From assembly GCF_014905175.1 (NCBI RefSeq), contig NC_057791.1, positions 1,364,001 to 1,428,000 on the forward strand: a stretch of 64,000 nucleotides of DNA. Direction: 5' to 3'. Positions 51,312 through 64,000 of this stretch are shown here, piece by piece. Source of the stretch: Aphidius gifuensis. Its lineage: Eukaryota; Arthropoda; Insecta; Hymenoptera; Braconidae. Position 1 is the stretch's first letter. Each line of letters begins with the position of its first letter. Made by a program: the position numbers and the translations under genes. A model generated the notes under the pieces. The model saw only the letters and a list, made by a program, of their open reading frames with translations, was not told the DNA's origin and searched no databases.

Positions 51312-54300
51312 ACAACCGTCACCAGTTATACCAACAAATACAGTTAGTCCAAATGTTGGAGGTCCAATTGTTGGTGGTCCAATGTCAAATAATGGTCCAC
51401 CATCATGGGTTAATCAACAACAACCACGACCACCAACCCAAACAAGTATAAATGCATTACAAGCACATGTACAACAACAACAACCACCTCCATGGGATAA
51501 TCGTTATTCTCATCAACCATCATCATTATATCCACCACCTGGTTCACATCAGGTGAGGGCAACACTACTGGTTCGTTTTATTTTATTATTTCTTAAATAT
51601 ATATTTATTTATTTAATTTATAAATGTATATTTTGTATAATTAATATTTGATAATATTTATTATATCAACAGACTCAATTGACTATGAATCCAATGATAA
51701 GTCAACAAACAGTACCAAAACGTGATGTGACATTCCCCTCAGACAGTGTTGAAGCTGTACAACCATTGTTATATAAAAGACGTAAATTAGCACGTTCTGA
51801 AGTTGCACCAGTTGAAGCATGGCGTATTATGATGGCATTACGTTCTGGTTTACTTGCTGAAAGTTGTTGGGCACTTGATGTACTAAATATATTGCTATTT
51901 GATGATAGTTCGGTAAGTTTAATTTATATTTTTATTGATATTTATTTATTTGACTCTCTGGCATTACAGTAATCACAATAGAAATTTAAATATTTGTGAT
52001 TATTTCGCAACTAGAGAGAAATTAATAACAATATTTATTGCTTCGCATTGTTTTAATTAACTATGAACTTTGTGAATCTCAAAATTGTAACAATTTATAA
52101 AAATAAATAAATATAAAATTAATTAATCAATTGACAATTTTAAAATGTTTTTTTTTTTTTTTGTTGTTGTTTTACAGGTGAGCTACTTTGGTTTAACTCA
52201 TTTACCTGGTCTCTTGGATGTACTTCTTGAGCATTTTTCACGTTCATTATCTGATATGTTTGAATCATCTGTATCAGATGATGATCGTTGTAGTTGGAAT
52301 AAAAAAACAGATAGTCCAGATGTTGATCTTGGTGCAGTATCACGACCAATTGATTCAGATGATCGTACAAAGTTACTTACTACCTCTAACTATACATTTT
52401 TATCACGTCGTGGTAGACCAGTTAAAATAGTACCACGTGATGATGATATATTTGTACTTGATAATAGAAGACCTTGGGATCATATTGATACTGATCCAGA
52501 ATGTGAACCATGGCAAGTTGATCCAAATGATACAAAATATATTATAACATGTTTTCAATCGGAAATTGGTATAACACCATTTGCACGTCATTTACGAGAT
52601 GAAAAACCACCATTATTACAAAAAGAAGTTGAACATACAAATGATATTAAAGATGAAAATGGAAAGTCTGATGTACTACCAGTATTAACAACTGATGTAC
52701 AAAATAAATTGAATGATAAATGTGAAAAACTTAAAGAAAATGGTGATAATAAAAATCAACAACAACAACAACCACAACCTCAATCTCAACCTCAGCCTCA
52801 ACCTCAACAACAACAACAGCAACAACAACATTTTAATTTTCATCATCCTCATCATCATCCTAATCAACAACAACAACAACAACAAAAACAACCTCAAAAA
52901 CATCAATATGAAAAAAAGAAAAAAACAAAAACATTGAGTGATGTATTATCTCGAATAAAAAAAGAACCAGTAGAAATGAATGATCTGACACGTGAATTAT
53001 TTGAAAAGAAAAATGATACTGGTACAAAACGTGATGGTGAAATAATAAATAAACCAAATAATAATATGGGTGAACATATTATTGATTTTACAAAACAAGA
53101 TAATGATAATAATTATCCAACACACAATGGTTTAAGTGATACAACAAGTACTATAGTAGATAAAAATAATAAACGTGATATTAAAATTGAAGAAAATGAT
53201 AATAATAATGATGATACATCATCATCAACGACAACAGCAACAACAACGACAAAATCAACTGAAGATAAATTAAAAACAAATAATGAAAATAATGATATTG
53301 CTGCTGCTGCTGCTGCTGATGATGATGATGGTGATGATGATAATAATAATATAAATAATGATGATGATGATAATACAGATAATATAAATAATAAAAAAGA
53401 GGGACCAAGATTAAAAATAAAAGATCCATCAGGTACATTAAAAAGAAAACGTATTAATGATTATGAAGATGAAAGTTATTCACGTGATGAAGCAAGTCTT
53501 CATTTAATAACTGAAAGTCAAGATAGTTTAGCACGACGTTGTGTTTGTTTATCAACAATATTACGTAATTTAACATTTATACCTGGTAATGAAATTGAAT
53601 TTGCTAAAAATGTAACATTTTTAAGTTTACTTGGTAAGCTATTATTATTACATCATGATCATCCAATAAGAACTCAAAAAACACGTAATTATGATCGTGA
53701 AGAAGATGCTGATTTTGCTGATTCATGTAGTAGTTTACAAGGTGAAAATGAATGGTGGTGGGATTTTCTATATCATATACGTGAAAATATACTTGTTATG
53801 GCATCAAATATTGCTGGTTATACAGATTTATCACAACATCCTGAAGAAATATCACGTCCAGTACTTGATGGTTTATTACATTGGGCAGTATGTCCAGCAG
53901 CACATGGACAAGATCCATTTCCAACTGTAAATATTAGTAGTTCATTATCACCACAACGTCTTGCACTTGAGGCATTATGTAAATTATGTGTTACTGAAAG
54001 TAATGTTGATCTTGTTGTTGCAACACCACCATATTCACGTTTACAACGTCTTTGTTCTGTATTAACACGTTTATTATGCCGTAGTGAAGAACAAGTATTA
54101 CGTGAATTTGGTGTTAATTTATTACACTTTTTATCAGCAGCTGATAGTGGTGTTGCACGTACAATTGCATTACAAACACCATGTGTTGCATTATTAGTTG
54201 CATTTATTGAACAAGCTGAAACATCAGCAATTGGTGTTGCAAATCAACATGGTCTTGCTGCATTAAGAGATAATCCAGAATCAATGGGTACTAGTCTTGA

Positions 54301-54475
54301 TATGCTTAGACGTGCTGCTGGTACATTATTAAATTTATCAAGACATCCAGATAATAGAACATTATTATTACAACATGAATCACGTTTATTAGCACTTGTT
54401 ATGAGTCAAATACTTGATCAACAAGTTGCTGCTATTGTTGCACGTGTATTATTTCAATGTTCGAGGGGTACGTAA
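40263..54475 (+). CDS. osa: Osa / ARID1 (BAF250), SWI/SNF chromatin-remodelling subunit
   Basis: Sixteen coding exons: 40263-41261, 41359-41481, 41559-41822, 41922-41978, 46403-47594, 47689-47814, 47900-48078, 48160-48201, 48323-48511, 49479-49698, 49844-50020, 50109-50268, 50359-50617, 50935-51552, 51673-51912 and 52178-54475 (TAA), about 2380 aa with consistent phases. The N-terminal half is Gln/Pro/Gly/Ser-rich, with the ARID1 motif TPTLNQLL. The ARID DNA-binding domain (about 1000-1105) is split by intron 9: KLYEMDDSIDRRNWLDKLVSFMEDR, NPLDLFRLYLYVKERGGF, then NKTWKDIAGLLGIGASSSAAYTLRKHY. The BAF250_C region starts with DVTFPSDSVEAVQPLL and EAWRIMMALRSGLLAES, is interrupted by a long Gln/Asn/Asp-rich insert (about 1800-2025), and resumes with DSLARRCVCLSTILRNLTFIPGNE, PVLDGLLHWAVCP and RRAAGTLLNLSRH. 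It defines the BAP form of Brahma complexes and is a trithorax-group regulator. Confidence 0.95.
41757..41822 (+). repeat. CAA/CAG polyglutamine tract in osa exon 3
   Basis: Twenty-two uninterrupted Gln codons mixing CAA and CAG, running exactly to the exon 3 donor. Codon mixing suggests it is less prone to slippage than pure CAG. Confidence 0.9.
41979..46402. other. Large intron 4 of osa with a GC-rich island
   Basis: This 4.4 kb intron, far larger than most of the others, follows a 19-codon exon. About 42400-42560 is strongly GC/CpG-rich, and a YY1-type site AAAGATGGCGG lies at 42683-42693. The rest is AT-rich with many T runs and no in-frame exon. An internal promoter or enhancer is plausible. 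Confidence 0.5.
48512..49478. other. Intron 9 of osa (inside the ARID domain)
   Basis: A 967-nt AT-rich intron with donor GAG|gtatgc and acceptor attcatag, phase 0. It separates the two halves of the ARID domain. No other feature seen. Confidence 0.7.
50618..50934. other. Intron 13 of osa
   Basis: A 317-nt AT-rich intron with several poly-A runs. Nothing else is recognised. Confidence 0.7.
51205..51315 (+). repeat. Two polyglutamine tracts split by polyproline in osa exon 14
   Basis: Sixteen Gln codons (51205-51252), a Pro/Leu run, then thirteen Gln codons (51277-51315). Antisense and shifted-frame ORFs over this stretch (poly-Leu, poly-Val, poly-Asn) are artefacts of the repeat. Confidence 0.9.
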
Positions 54476-57400
54476 CTCATCAAATCATCATCATTTTTAT
54501 AAATAAAATTCACTTTGTTTGTTTTTTTATTTTCTTTTTATATCATTATTTTATAAAAAGAAATATAACAACAAGTTTCTATATTTAACATGATGATTGA
54601 TTGATGGTGTTGTGGGGTTAAAAGTAAAAACAAAAAAATATATATATATTTTTGCTTATTTTTTGTGTTTGTGCGCGGTGAATTTTTTTTTTTCTAATTG
54701 TGAAAATTAATACACACTTGACTAATTTAATAGTGTGTTAAAATATCGACTGATTATATTTTTTTTTTTTGTTGTTTTATAATGAAAGAGACAAAGTGTA
54801 TGAAAACTTTCAAGTGACAAATAAATTATCAGCGATATATTTGAGTGTGTTAAATATAAATTCAACAAACTCATCACCGTTGACCAAAAAATATCCATAA
54901 CACCCATCAACACCAAGACAAAATTTATGAATAAAAACATCAATCATAATAATGACAAAGAAAAAAAAATTAAAACGAATATAAAGAAGAAGAAATAAAA
55001 GGATAAACAATTTCTACAATTTGTCAGCGTCCGGCAGTGCAGTTGTAGTTTTATATCGAGTTACAAAAGCTAACAAAAAAAAAATTAGCTAAATAAGTAA
55101 AAAATTTAAATAAAAAAAAGGTAAGAGAAAAAATAAAAAAAAAAAAAAAGGTATAAAGTAATGAAAAATAAATGATTACAAAAATTTAAAGGTAATAAAT
55201 AATTAATAAAAAAAATTAATAATTATAATTATAAAGTTAAAAAAAAAAATGAATGAATTAAATAATTAAATGAAAATAATGAAATGCTAATAATCGGTGT
55301 TAGCAAGTTGTAAATATACAAATGTGTGTTAATTGTGTTCACCATTTGTATATAAATATTTTACATTTTGTGAAATTTTGAATAAAAAAATATCGATAGT
55401 GTAAGATATATTTCATATATAGTTAATGAAGAGACTTGATAAATGAAAAAGAAAAAAATTTAAAAACAAAAAAAAAAAAATGAATGAATTTTAAATAAAA
55501 AATTTACCCAGCGTCTGCATAATAATTATAATTATAATAATAATAATATATATTTAAATAAAAAAAATGAATGAAGTAAAAATCAATTTATAATATAAAT
55601 TTTTGATTGATCGTTTAAATAAACGAATTAAAAAATAGAAAAGAAATGTCGAGAGAGAGAGAGTGACATTTACAAAATAATATCGAGCAAATGAAATATA
55701 AAATTTTCAACTAGCTACACGTGACGAAATATATTATATACCAATAAATATGACATGATTTATTATCGAAGTAGAAGGTGGTGCGATATAAAAAGACGAC
55801 TATAGTTAAAGCAAAAAAAAAAATGAATATATGATTAATACGAGGATAATGATTTTAGGGATATTGACAAGTTGATTGAAAAATAATAACACGCAAAATA
55901 AAAAATATAATTTAAACATAAAATAAAAAAGCTGCAAAATAAATTAATAATTATGATAAAAAAAAAAAATTTAAAACAAAAAGAAAGCTGGTTGTTTATT
56001 ATATAAATATATTATATATATGTTTTAGCGAGTAATTAAGATATTTTGTAGATAACATTACACTTCCATTGAATCTTATTCAAATATTAACAAAATGTAA
56101 TTAATACATTTGTCAATATAAACATAATTGTGGCCACAGATATCCACTAAGTCTCACCTTAACAAAAAGATTTTTTAAATAATCACATTTAAAAAATAAT
56201 AAACAAAATAAAAACCAATTATTAAAATACTAAAGGGACGAGATAAAAATTACGAGTGGGAGAAAAGGGGGATGAAATTAATTAAACCACACACACAAGC
56301 ATGAATTTAAAAAAAAGATTTTTTTTTTTCTTTTTTTTTGTTTTTTAATATTTAAAAATCACATGTGCAGCAAACAGTGATTTAAATGAATTAATAAAAG
56401 TTGAAAATTTTTAAATAAAACAGCGAAAATGAAATAATAATATTAATAAAATGTTATTTTGCCTAGATGATGATGGACAAATTGACGAGCATTAAAAGAA
56501 AAAAAAATGTTACGATTGTTTAAAAATTTAAAAATGAAAAAATAATAATAATAAATGTCAGCTGAGGTGTGAAATGTTTAAATGACGATGTGTGATAATG
56601 TGTCGTTTTATTTAACAATAATAATTTATGAAAAAAAAAATATTAAATTGAGGGGGTGGGTTATATTCTACATCCAGGGAAATGCGCGTTTGTGAATTAC
56701 TAAATGAGGCTAAACGTAAATTTTCAATTTTAAAAAGAATTAATAAATTATAATGATCGAAAATGAGTGAATTGTTCTCGTGTATGTCTGTTTATTATCT
56801 CGCGTTATTTACACACTGAAGAAACACACCAGGGGGGTAGAAAAATATATAGAATAAGATATAGAAAAAAAAAAAAAAAACTAATATAAAATGTAAAAGT
56901 TTTCTGTAGATGATGGGATTTTTAAAAAAAAAATATTTTGTCTCGACGACAGGGGAATTATTAATTATTTCTGTAAAAAGAAAAATATAAAAATTATCTC
57001 TGCATATAATTATTGTGACGAAAAATATTATGAATTTTTTTTTTTTGCAATGTCGTTATTATTTTTTCGATTTTTATTTTAATTCAATTCGTAACATTTG
57101 TCTTGTAGATTTCATTATTTTTTTCATTCATTTTTTTTTTTTATCATCTTGTCTTGTCTTGAATATATATTTCGTTCCTTCAAAAGAAAAAGAAACAATT
57201 TTTTTTTGTTAACATGTTATATTTGCGCGTTTGTCGAATTAGAAAATGAAAAAAATAATAAATGAATGTCCGTGTGTGATTGACTTTTTCTAATAAAAAA
57301 AAATTAATAAATTAGATAAAAATGTGAATGTTTGAAGATTATGATGTATGAAAGTGTTAAATGTGTGTAAAATTTCTAGCTAAAAAAAAATCATGATTTT

Positions 57401-58650
57401 ATATCTTTTTTTGTCGAAATAAAAAAGGAAAAAAAAAACTTTAATAATTAATTGAATGAATTAAAAATTGTTAGACAATTTTAAAATTATAATTTTTCGC
57501 GATATAAAATTAATAAAAAAACAAAAAAAAAAAAAAGAAAAGAAATGAGAATAATCACGAGGTAATAAATGAGAATACTGTAAAATTATTCTGGGCTTTG
57601 TAATAAACTTTAGAATAAAAATTTTTAACTACGAAAGAAAAAATAAATATTAAATTAATTTAAACAAATAAAATAAAAACAGACACAAAGTGGTAATTTA
57701 AAAATAAAAAAAAGGGTTAATTATAAATAAATAAATATAAAAGTAGTAAAAAACAAAATGAAGAAAAAATAAATGGGCCAAGCTCTAAATTTTATTTGAA
57801 TATATTTAATAATTATATACATTGTATGTTGTTCATAAAAATGTATATAATTAATTTCGAAATATATAAACACATATTTATATATATTATATATACACAC
57901 AAACACACATTTCAAGATCTTTATTATAACATTAATAATAATTAGACGTTTGGCCAGCAACAACGTATACGCATATATATATTATATTATTTTTCTTTTT
58001 TTTTTTTTTACTCAAACATAATTATATAAACAAATATTACCTGTTACATTTATATTTTTGTCGTTAACATTGTTTTTTTTTTTTGTTTATTATTCGTCAA
58101 ATCATTGTGTATAATATTAATAATAATATAAATAATAATAATAATTAATAATCATCAGCCCAACATTAAATTAATCTCAATTTCCTCGTTGATAAATCAA
58201 TCAATTTAATTCTTGATTTCTTTTTTTTTTTTTTTTTTCTTTTTATATATAACTTTAATAAAAAAATGAAAATCATTTTGTTCCTTAAAAAAAGAAATTT
58301 AAGTAAATTATAAATTAAATAAAAAATTAATTATTCACACGCATGACATGGGGCAGTTTATTAAGTAGCAAACAAAAAAATGAGTGGATGATTTAAAAAA
58401 AAACGGGATGGTTTATATAAAAAAAAAAAAAAACTATTAATAATAATAATTATAATAAATATGTAAACACAACACAATTTCCCTGAACCTTGGCTTACTC
58501 CCCAGCCCCCAAAGTATCCTTACTCTATATAGACATCTTAAATACGTGTAGCTCTTAAATTATTTACTTTAGTTTTGAGTGGAGATGCCTGTAAGTGTAA
58601 TTTACTAAGACTTTTTGTAAATAAATTATGAAATAAACTAGATGTACTTT
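54476..58650 (+). other. Probable long 3'UTR of osa
   Basis: About 4.1 kb without an ORF of coding character. The far end (58480-58640) is less AT-rich and carries two AATAAA signals (58620-58625 and 58632-58637), followed by T-rich sequence. The whole span is A-biased on the plus strand, as expected of a transcribed UTR. The exact cleavage site and whether shorter forms exist cannot be told. Confidence 0.45.
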
Positions 58651-58895
58651 ATCCAAAAGTATCTTTTTGTCTAATTTCAATTATAATTATAATAATTTGT
58701 TTTATGTTTATATACTTTATAATAATAATAATAATGATAATTAAAATGAATAATTATAATTTCTTTTTTTTTTTGTTCTTTTGATATTTTTCAATCAATG
58801 AAAAACATGTACAACATTTAAACATCTCTTTTTTCTTTTATATATAATATTAGTAATAAATTCAACAAAAAATAAATTAAATAATATAATGACAC

Positions 58896-61800
58896 TTATG
58901 TTGTTCTACATCTTGAACTAATCATGTTCAAAATCATGGCAGTATTAATTTTTTTACTTAGCCATTCAAGGGTTGTTATATCGTTGCATTCCAAGTACCA
59001 GTCTGATGATGATTGTGACATTTGATTCTAAATTAAATAAATTATTAAATTATTTTTTATTTTTGTTATTGTAAATTAGATAAATTATTGTTACCTGTGT
59101 TGCTTTGTTGACATGAAATATCAATTTATTACCATCAATTGTCGGTGGATTATCCAATTGTTTTGTTTCAATTGCCCAAGCAATATGCCAAGATGCCCAT
59201 ATACTACATCTTTTTTCAACAAGATATATTTTTTGTAATGATATTAGAGCAATATGTTTACCATCATTTGACAATGCAGCATGTGCCCAGTATGTTTCAC
59301 CTTTTGGATATTCATTTTTAATAACAGTATTTAATAAATACATTCCACGTGCTTTATAAGTTGAATATAATTCAACAGCTGAATATGGATTAATATAACG
59401 TGGAAAACGTATTCTTGATACATAATTATATCCCATTTCTTGTGCTCTTTTAATTGTATCAAGAATAAGACCAGGTTCAATACGTAATGATGATTTACCA
59501 GCTTCAAGTTTAGTTAATTCAAGAATACCTTTACCAAGTGCTTTAAGTGAATATTTTAATTCTTCTTGATGTGTATTATCACTTGGTTTAACAATTAAAC
59601 CTGACATTTCTAATTCAACACCAATTGAATATGAACGATCAAGTGTTAATGCTGATAATGGTGTATCAGTACTTTCAAATCTTGATACTTTTCCTTTGGC
59701 TCTTGTATTATCATTATCTAAATTAATATTTAATATTGGTGCAAATAGACCATCCATACATGAATATCCAAGTAGACATGATACAGTATAACTTAGTTTT
59801 TCAGCAATTTCATCACCTTGTATCATCAATGTATCAGTATCATAAAAACTATCACCAGGTGATTTAAAATTATAACTATATGGATTACCCAAAACAGTCA
59901 TTGACAATATTAATACATTAAATTGATGTCTCAATTCATCTTTAAAATTTTTCCATGCATCAATAAGCCACTCTTCATTGTCCATTGTTAAATAATTTTT
60001 TTCATAATGTGGTAAACGAAATTCTGCACTTTTTAAAAATGTACCTTTACTAGCATACTCAAATATTGGTCTAATAATACTACAATAATCAGTTGGATCA
60101 TGACTTATTATTCTAGCATCAGCTGATGCTAAAAATTTAACATGTATTTTAATTGGTGCAATATATAATAATTCAACAATATTTGATTTTTTATAAATAT
60201 TTTGTTTGTCATTTAAACATGGTAATGGTACATAAACATTAAATAAATCAGTTTTTAATCTTGATGCTAATGAATGTTTTGTATCATTACGTTTTTTAGG
60301 TAATAAATCTTTAATTAAACGTATGAAAAATTCTTCTTGTAAATTTAAATAAAATTCACGTATTATTAAATTAATTTTTTTATATATATCATGTGTTTGT
60401 TTGGCTTGTTTTAAAATAAAAAATTCAATACAATGTTTTAATTTTGGTATACCAAAATTATTATTAAAACATTTTTTAGTACCTGGTCTTAATATTATTG
60501 GAAATATTGAATCATGTATTTGATTATCAATTTGTATTCTGTGTATATTACCCTGTACATATGTTAAATTATTTGATTTTCTAATATGTATCCATATACC
60601 TGGTGAATATGTACGTCGTAATTTTGCAAAAAATGGTTTAGTCATATGCATTTTATTAAAATTAACATCAATAAAATTATTTGATTGTATTTGAATTGTT
60701 GGATTTTTATATTTATCTTCCATCCATGCATTTAATTCTAGAGTTAATGGTTTCCAACGTTTACCAGCATCAAGTTCCCAATGAGCTGATGAATCAGTTA
60801 TACTTGCATATGCTAATTCTCTACTATTTTTATTTGGTGTTTGTGAATCAGCAACAATACTCAAACCAATACCAGCTAGAGCAAAAAAAATTTCACTTTT
60901 ACTATTTTCTGGATCAACAATACTTTTAACTTTTAAAAATGTTTCTTCATCTTGTGTAAACATTAGAACACGTTGTTTTTTTTCAGCATAACTTATCCAA
61001 TAAACAACTGCTTTATTTTTTTGTACTTTTTCAGTTGTTGTTGTTGTTGTTGTAGTATTATGTTCATTATGTTCATTATTATCAACATCATCATCATCAT
61101 CATCATCTGAATCACTACTACTACATATTGATGATGAATTAACTGATGTAGCAAATTTTGGATCATTTGTAAATTTTTTAGTTGTTGAATTTGATTGTGG
61201 AATTAATGGTGAACGTTTTAATGTTCTAAATGTCACTGTTTCTTGGCCATAACCATCTGTATAAAATTGTGCAGTGTAACCTTTATTTTTACTATTATAA
61301 ACATTCCATACAAGTTGACGAATTTCAGTTGGATCATCCCATGTATATAATACACTTTGATAAGGACTTAATAGTGCAACTTGACCTAAATTAATTTGAT
61401 TCATTTTTAAAAATAAATCATCACATAAATTATCAACTCTAACTGGTGCATCACCTGATTGATATTTTTCAAATGTTATACGAAATGGTGAATTATTACC
61501 ACCACGTACTTCAACAATTAATGCTGATCCATTTTCCATTCTCAGGACAACTCTTCCAACATTGGTAACATCAAAATGTTGTGATACAAGTTGACTTGAT
61601 TTCCATTTAACTCTCATTTTCATTGATTCAGTATAAGGCCAAAATGCAACACCTTGTCCAGATAATAAATCATTCCATAAATCAGCATCTTCATTTTCTT
61701 CCATAAATCTTAATGCTCTTTTAGTATTATTTTTAACAAAAAAATATGGTAAAAATGTAACAATTCTTGTGAATATTGGTGATAATGTTGAATTTGCAAT

Positions 61801-64000
61801 TTCAGCAAGTATTCTATATTTTCTTTTTCTTTCAATATCTTTACATGCAATTAATGACATTGAACTTATTGCATCAAGACCAAATGGTAATGACCAATCT
61901 GATTGATGTACTTTTAACATAACTAATTTTTTAGGTGTTTTTTTTTGTGAAAATACAATTAAATCTTCACCAGGTATATCAATTATATTTGACATTGTTT
62001 CTTGATATTCTTGTATATTTAATGGTAAACCAGTTTTATTTATAATCCAATATTCAGCATAAATAACAACAGTCCAACTACCATTTTTATTTAATTCAAC
62101 ACATAGTACAAGTGGTCTTAATGGTATATTATCTGTTTCACCATCAGCATACATTTTAACTAATTTTCTTTCAAGATCAGAATTAAGTTTAAATGTACCA
62201 GACCATTGTGTTGATAAATAATTTTGTATTTTAAAATTAACAGTTGTATCATTATCACATTTAATTGTATAAACATTAATTTTTTCACCTGGTTCAATTC
62301 TAACATCATAATTAATTGTTGGTACATTAATATCAACAACAAATGGTAATTTATTATCAAATATTATTGGTGGTACAATACTTATTAAATATTGTGGTAC
62401 TTGACAATTTGTTCTTTCAAAATTTTTACTTTCATTACATACTATTTTAACACAAAATAATGATTGTACATCATCATTTTTACCATAACAATATATATCC
62501 CTTGGTGTATTAATATGTTCACTTGAATCTTTCCAATAAATACCTCTTTCACTAACTTTAAAACCTTCAAAATGTACTGGCATTATGTGAATTGAATAAT
62601 GATAAGTTATATACATTGGTACATTATATGTATCATGTGGTTCAATAATACAAATTTTTATATTATCATCAAATGGATTTAATGCTTCACCAAAATTTTT
62701 TAAATCAACATTATTACATTGATTTTTTTTATAATATAAACCAAGTGCATATGATGTTTCATTACGTATTTGTAATGGTGAACGTACTGTTATTGTACGA
62801 TGAAGATGATGATCTGTTGTAACTTCAACAACTAAATGATATCTTATTTCATTACGCATTGGACGTAATGGTATTAATTTATAACCATACCATTTTGGAC
62901 AATATATTATTGAATCATCAAAATTATCAATATGTATACGTAAACTTTCTTCTGTCATACTATTATAAATATGCATTGGTGAATCATCAGGAAATACAAC
63001 TGGTGTATTTAAATTATTTTCATAATTACCAACAGTATTATTATTGTTGTTATCATCATTATTCATAAATCCATATTCCATATATTGTTCACTCATATTT
63101 ATTTCACTGTCTGGACTACTTGGTTCACTTATTGGTGAATCATTATTTGTACGATATTCACATGATGCTATTAATTTACCAATACATTCATTATTATCTT
63201 TTTCATCAGCAAATAATTCAATTTTACTTGCATGACCAATGCCATTTTGTAAATTTATTTTACCAGCACTTGTTGGATATATTGGTATACCAGTACGATT
63301 TTTAGTAAATGTATTTATAATTATATCAAGTATACCAATTGTATTTTGTGTTACAGTAAAATTTAATTTATCATCAGCACTTATTATTATATAATTTGCT
63401 AAACTATCATTTTCAATTTTTGTATCATCATTTTGATAATTGTTATTATCATTAACAGGAAAAAATTCAGTATCATTTGTTGTTTTTGTAAAACTACAAC
63501 ATCTTGTTGAACTATAAGAAAATTTACGTGTATTTTCAACAACATGTTCTGGTGTTAATTCAAGACCTTCATCTTCACATTTACTTGAATGATCTGAATC
63601 AGAATCATCATCATCTTCATCATCATCATCACTGTCTTCTTTTGTTAATAAATGACTAAATATTCTTGCTAATTTTTCTGAGCCTTCTTCGTCATTTGAA
63701 TCAGAATCTTCATCTTGTTCAAAATTATATTCTGGTAAACTTGTTTTTGTTGTTAATGTTGTATCTGGACGAATAAATATCATATCCTCATTACTTTGAT
63801 TATCATCATATGTATAAATATCTGTTCTTTTTTTTTTAGGTGTTGATTTTTTAATTTGAATCCATGAATGACGACAACATGAACTTAATTCATGTGCTTC
63901 AGCTTGTTGAGCTTTTATTGTTAATTCCCATGGATAATAAACAACATCATCCTTGGTACATAGTTCAATAAATGGCTCCCAACTACCACGACTAGCATTA
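58896..64000 (-). CDS. VPS13-like bridge lipid-transfer protein, C-terminal part (5' end beyond right edge)
   Basis: Two exons on the minus strand: from the right edge to 59095 (donor gtaaca), then 59027-58896 (TAA). The frame is open from 63999, giving about 1678 residues; the ATG at 63783 is internal. From left to right in the protein: an acidic Ser/Asp linker; a VAB (SHR-BD) region of several beta repeats, each with the conserved Asn (RNETSYALGLYY, IINKTGLPLNIQ, KNNTKRALRFMEE); a C-terminal region containing LSMTVLGNPYSYNF, where VPS13A/C has VLGNPxG; and a PH-like end with GETYWAHAAL and KIYLVEKR, close to VPS13A/C. The family moves lipids between organelles at contact sites. The helical segment between VLGNP and the PH-like end is much altered compared with VPS13A/C. 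An orthologue of VPS13A/C is likelier than VPS13B or D, but is not certain. Convergent with osa. Confidence 0.8.

Noticed and set aside
50911..51451. Long antisense poly-Leu/Val/Ala and sense Asn/His-rich ORFs
   Set aside because: Repeat artefacts over the polyglutamine and polyproline tracts of osa exon 14.
59139..63305. Plus-strand ORFs opposite the VPS13-like gene
   Set aside because: Shadows of the long minus-strand coding frame.

Overview
The window is nuclear DNA of an insect. It is extremely AT-rich, with long A/T homopolymers, small introns with GT..AG sites, and genes whose closest recognisable relatives are arthropod proteins: a peritrophin-type cuticle protein, tout-velu/EXT1, a p24 cargo receptor, peter pan, osa/ARID1 and VPS13. 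The composition would suit a parasitoid wasp, but that is an inference from style, not from a marker gene. There are no bacterial operons, CRISPR arrays, tRNAs or rRNAs that I can support. Many short ORFs in the window are shadows of AT- or CAA-rich sequence.

Left third (1-28 kb): a minus-strand chitin-binding (CPAP1-like) gene enters from the left edge. Its ChtBD2 exons (651-749, 2495-2669) are joined in phase to a signal-peptide exon at 23211-23262, which gives a ~20.5 kb intron. Two tandem plus-strand genes (8223-9847 and 10395-11971) sit inside that intron. They are paralogues of about 430-440 aa, secreted, cysteine-patterned and of unknown family. Each has five phase-0 exons and a two-fold internal repeat. 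The rest of the intron is AT-rich DNA with a few GC-richer islands and perfect hairpins.

Middle (28-40 kb): tout-velu/EXT1 (minus; heparan sulphate polymerase) has a spliced leader containing a 63-codon upstream ORF and a strong hairpin. A complex minus-strand region (31.4-34 kb) has well-formed splice sites and short ORFs. On the plus strand come a soluble, truncated p24-like gene, the intact p24 gene baiser/TMED10, and peter pan (ribosome biogenesis).

Right third (40-64 kb): a complete osa/ARID1 gene (16 coding exons, about 2380 aa, SWI/SNF subunit) has a 4.4 kb intron holding a GC-rich island, and a probable ~4.1 kb 3'UTR. The 3' part of a divergent VPS13A/C-type lipid-transfer protein runs in from the right edge on the minus strand and converges on osa.

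The most unusual items are the nested two-repeat secreted gene pair, the anchorless p24 paralogue next to baiser, and the split uORF plus hairpin in the tout-velu leader. All exon joins were made by eye from splice consensus and reading frame, without RNA evidence.
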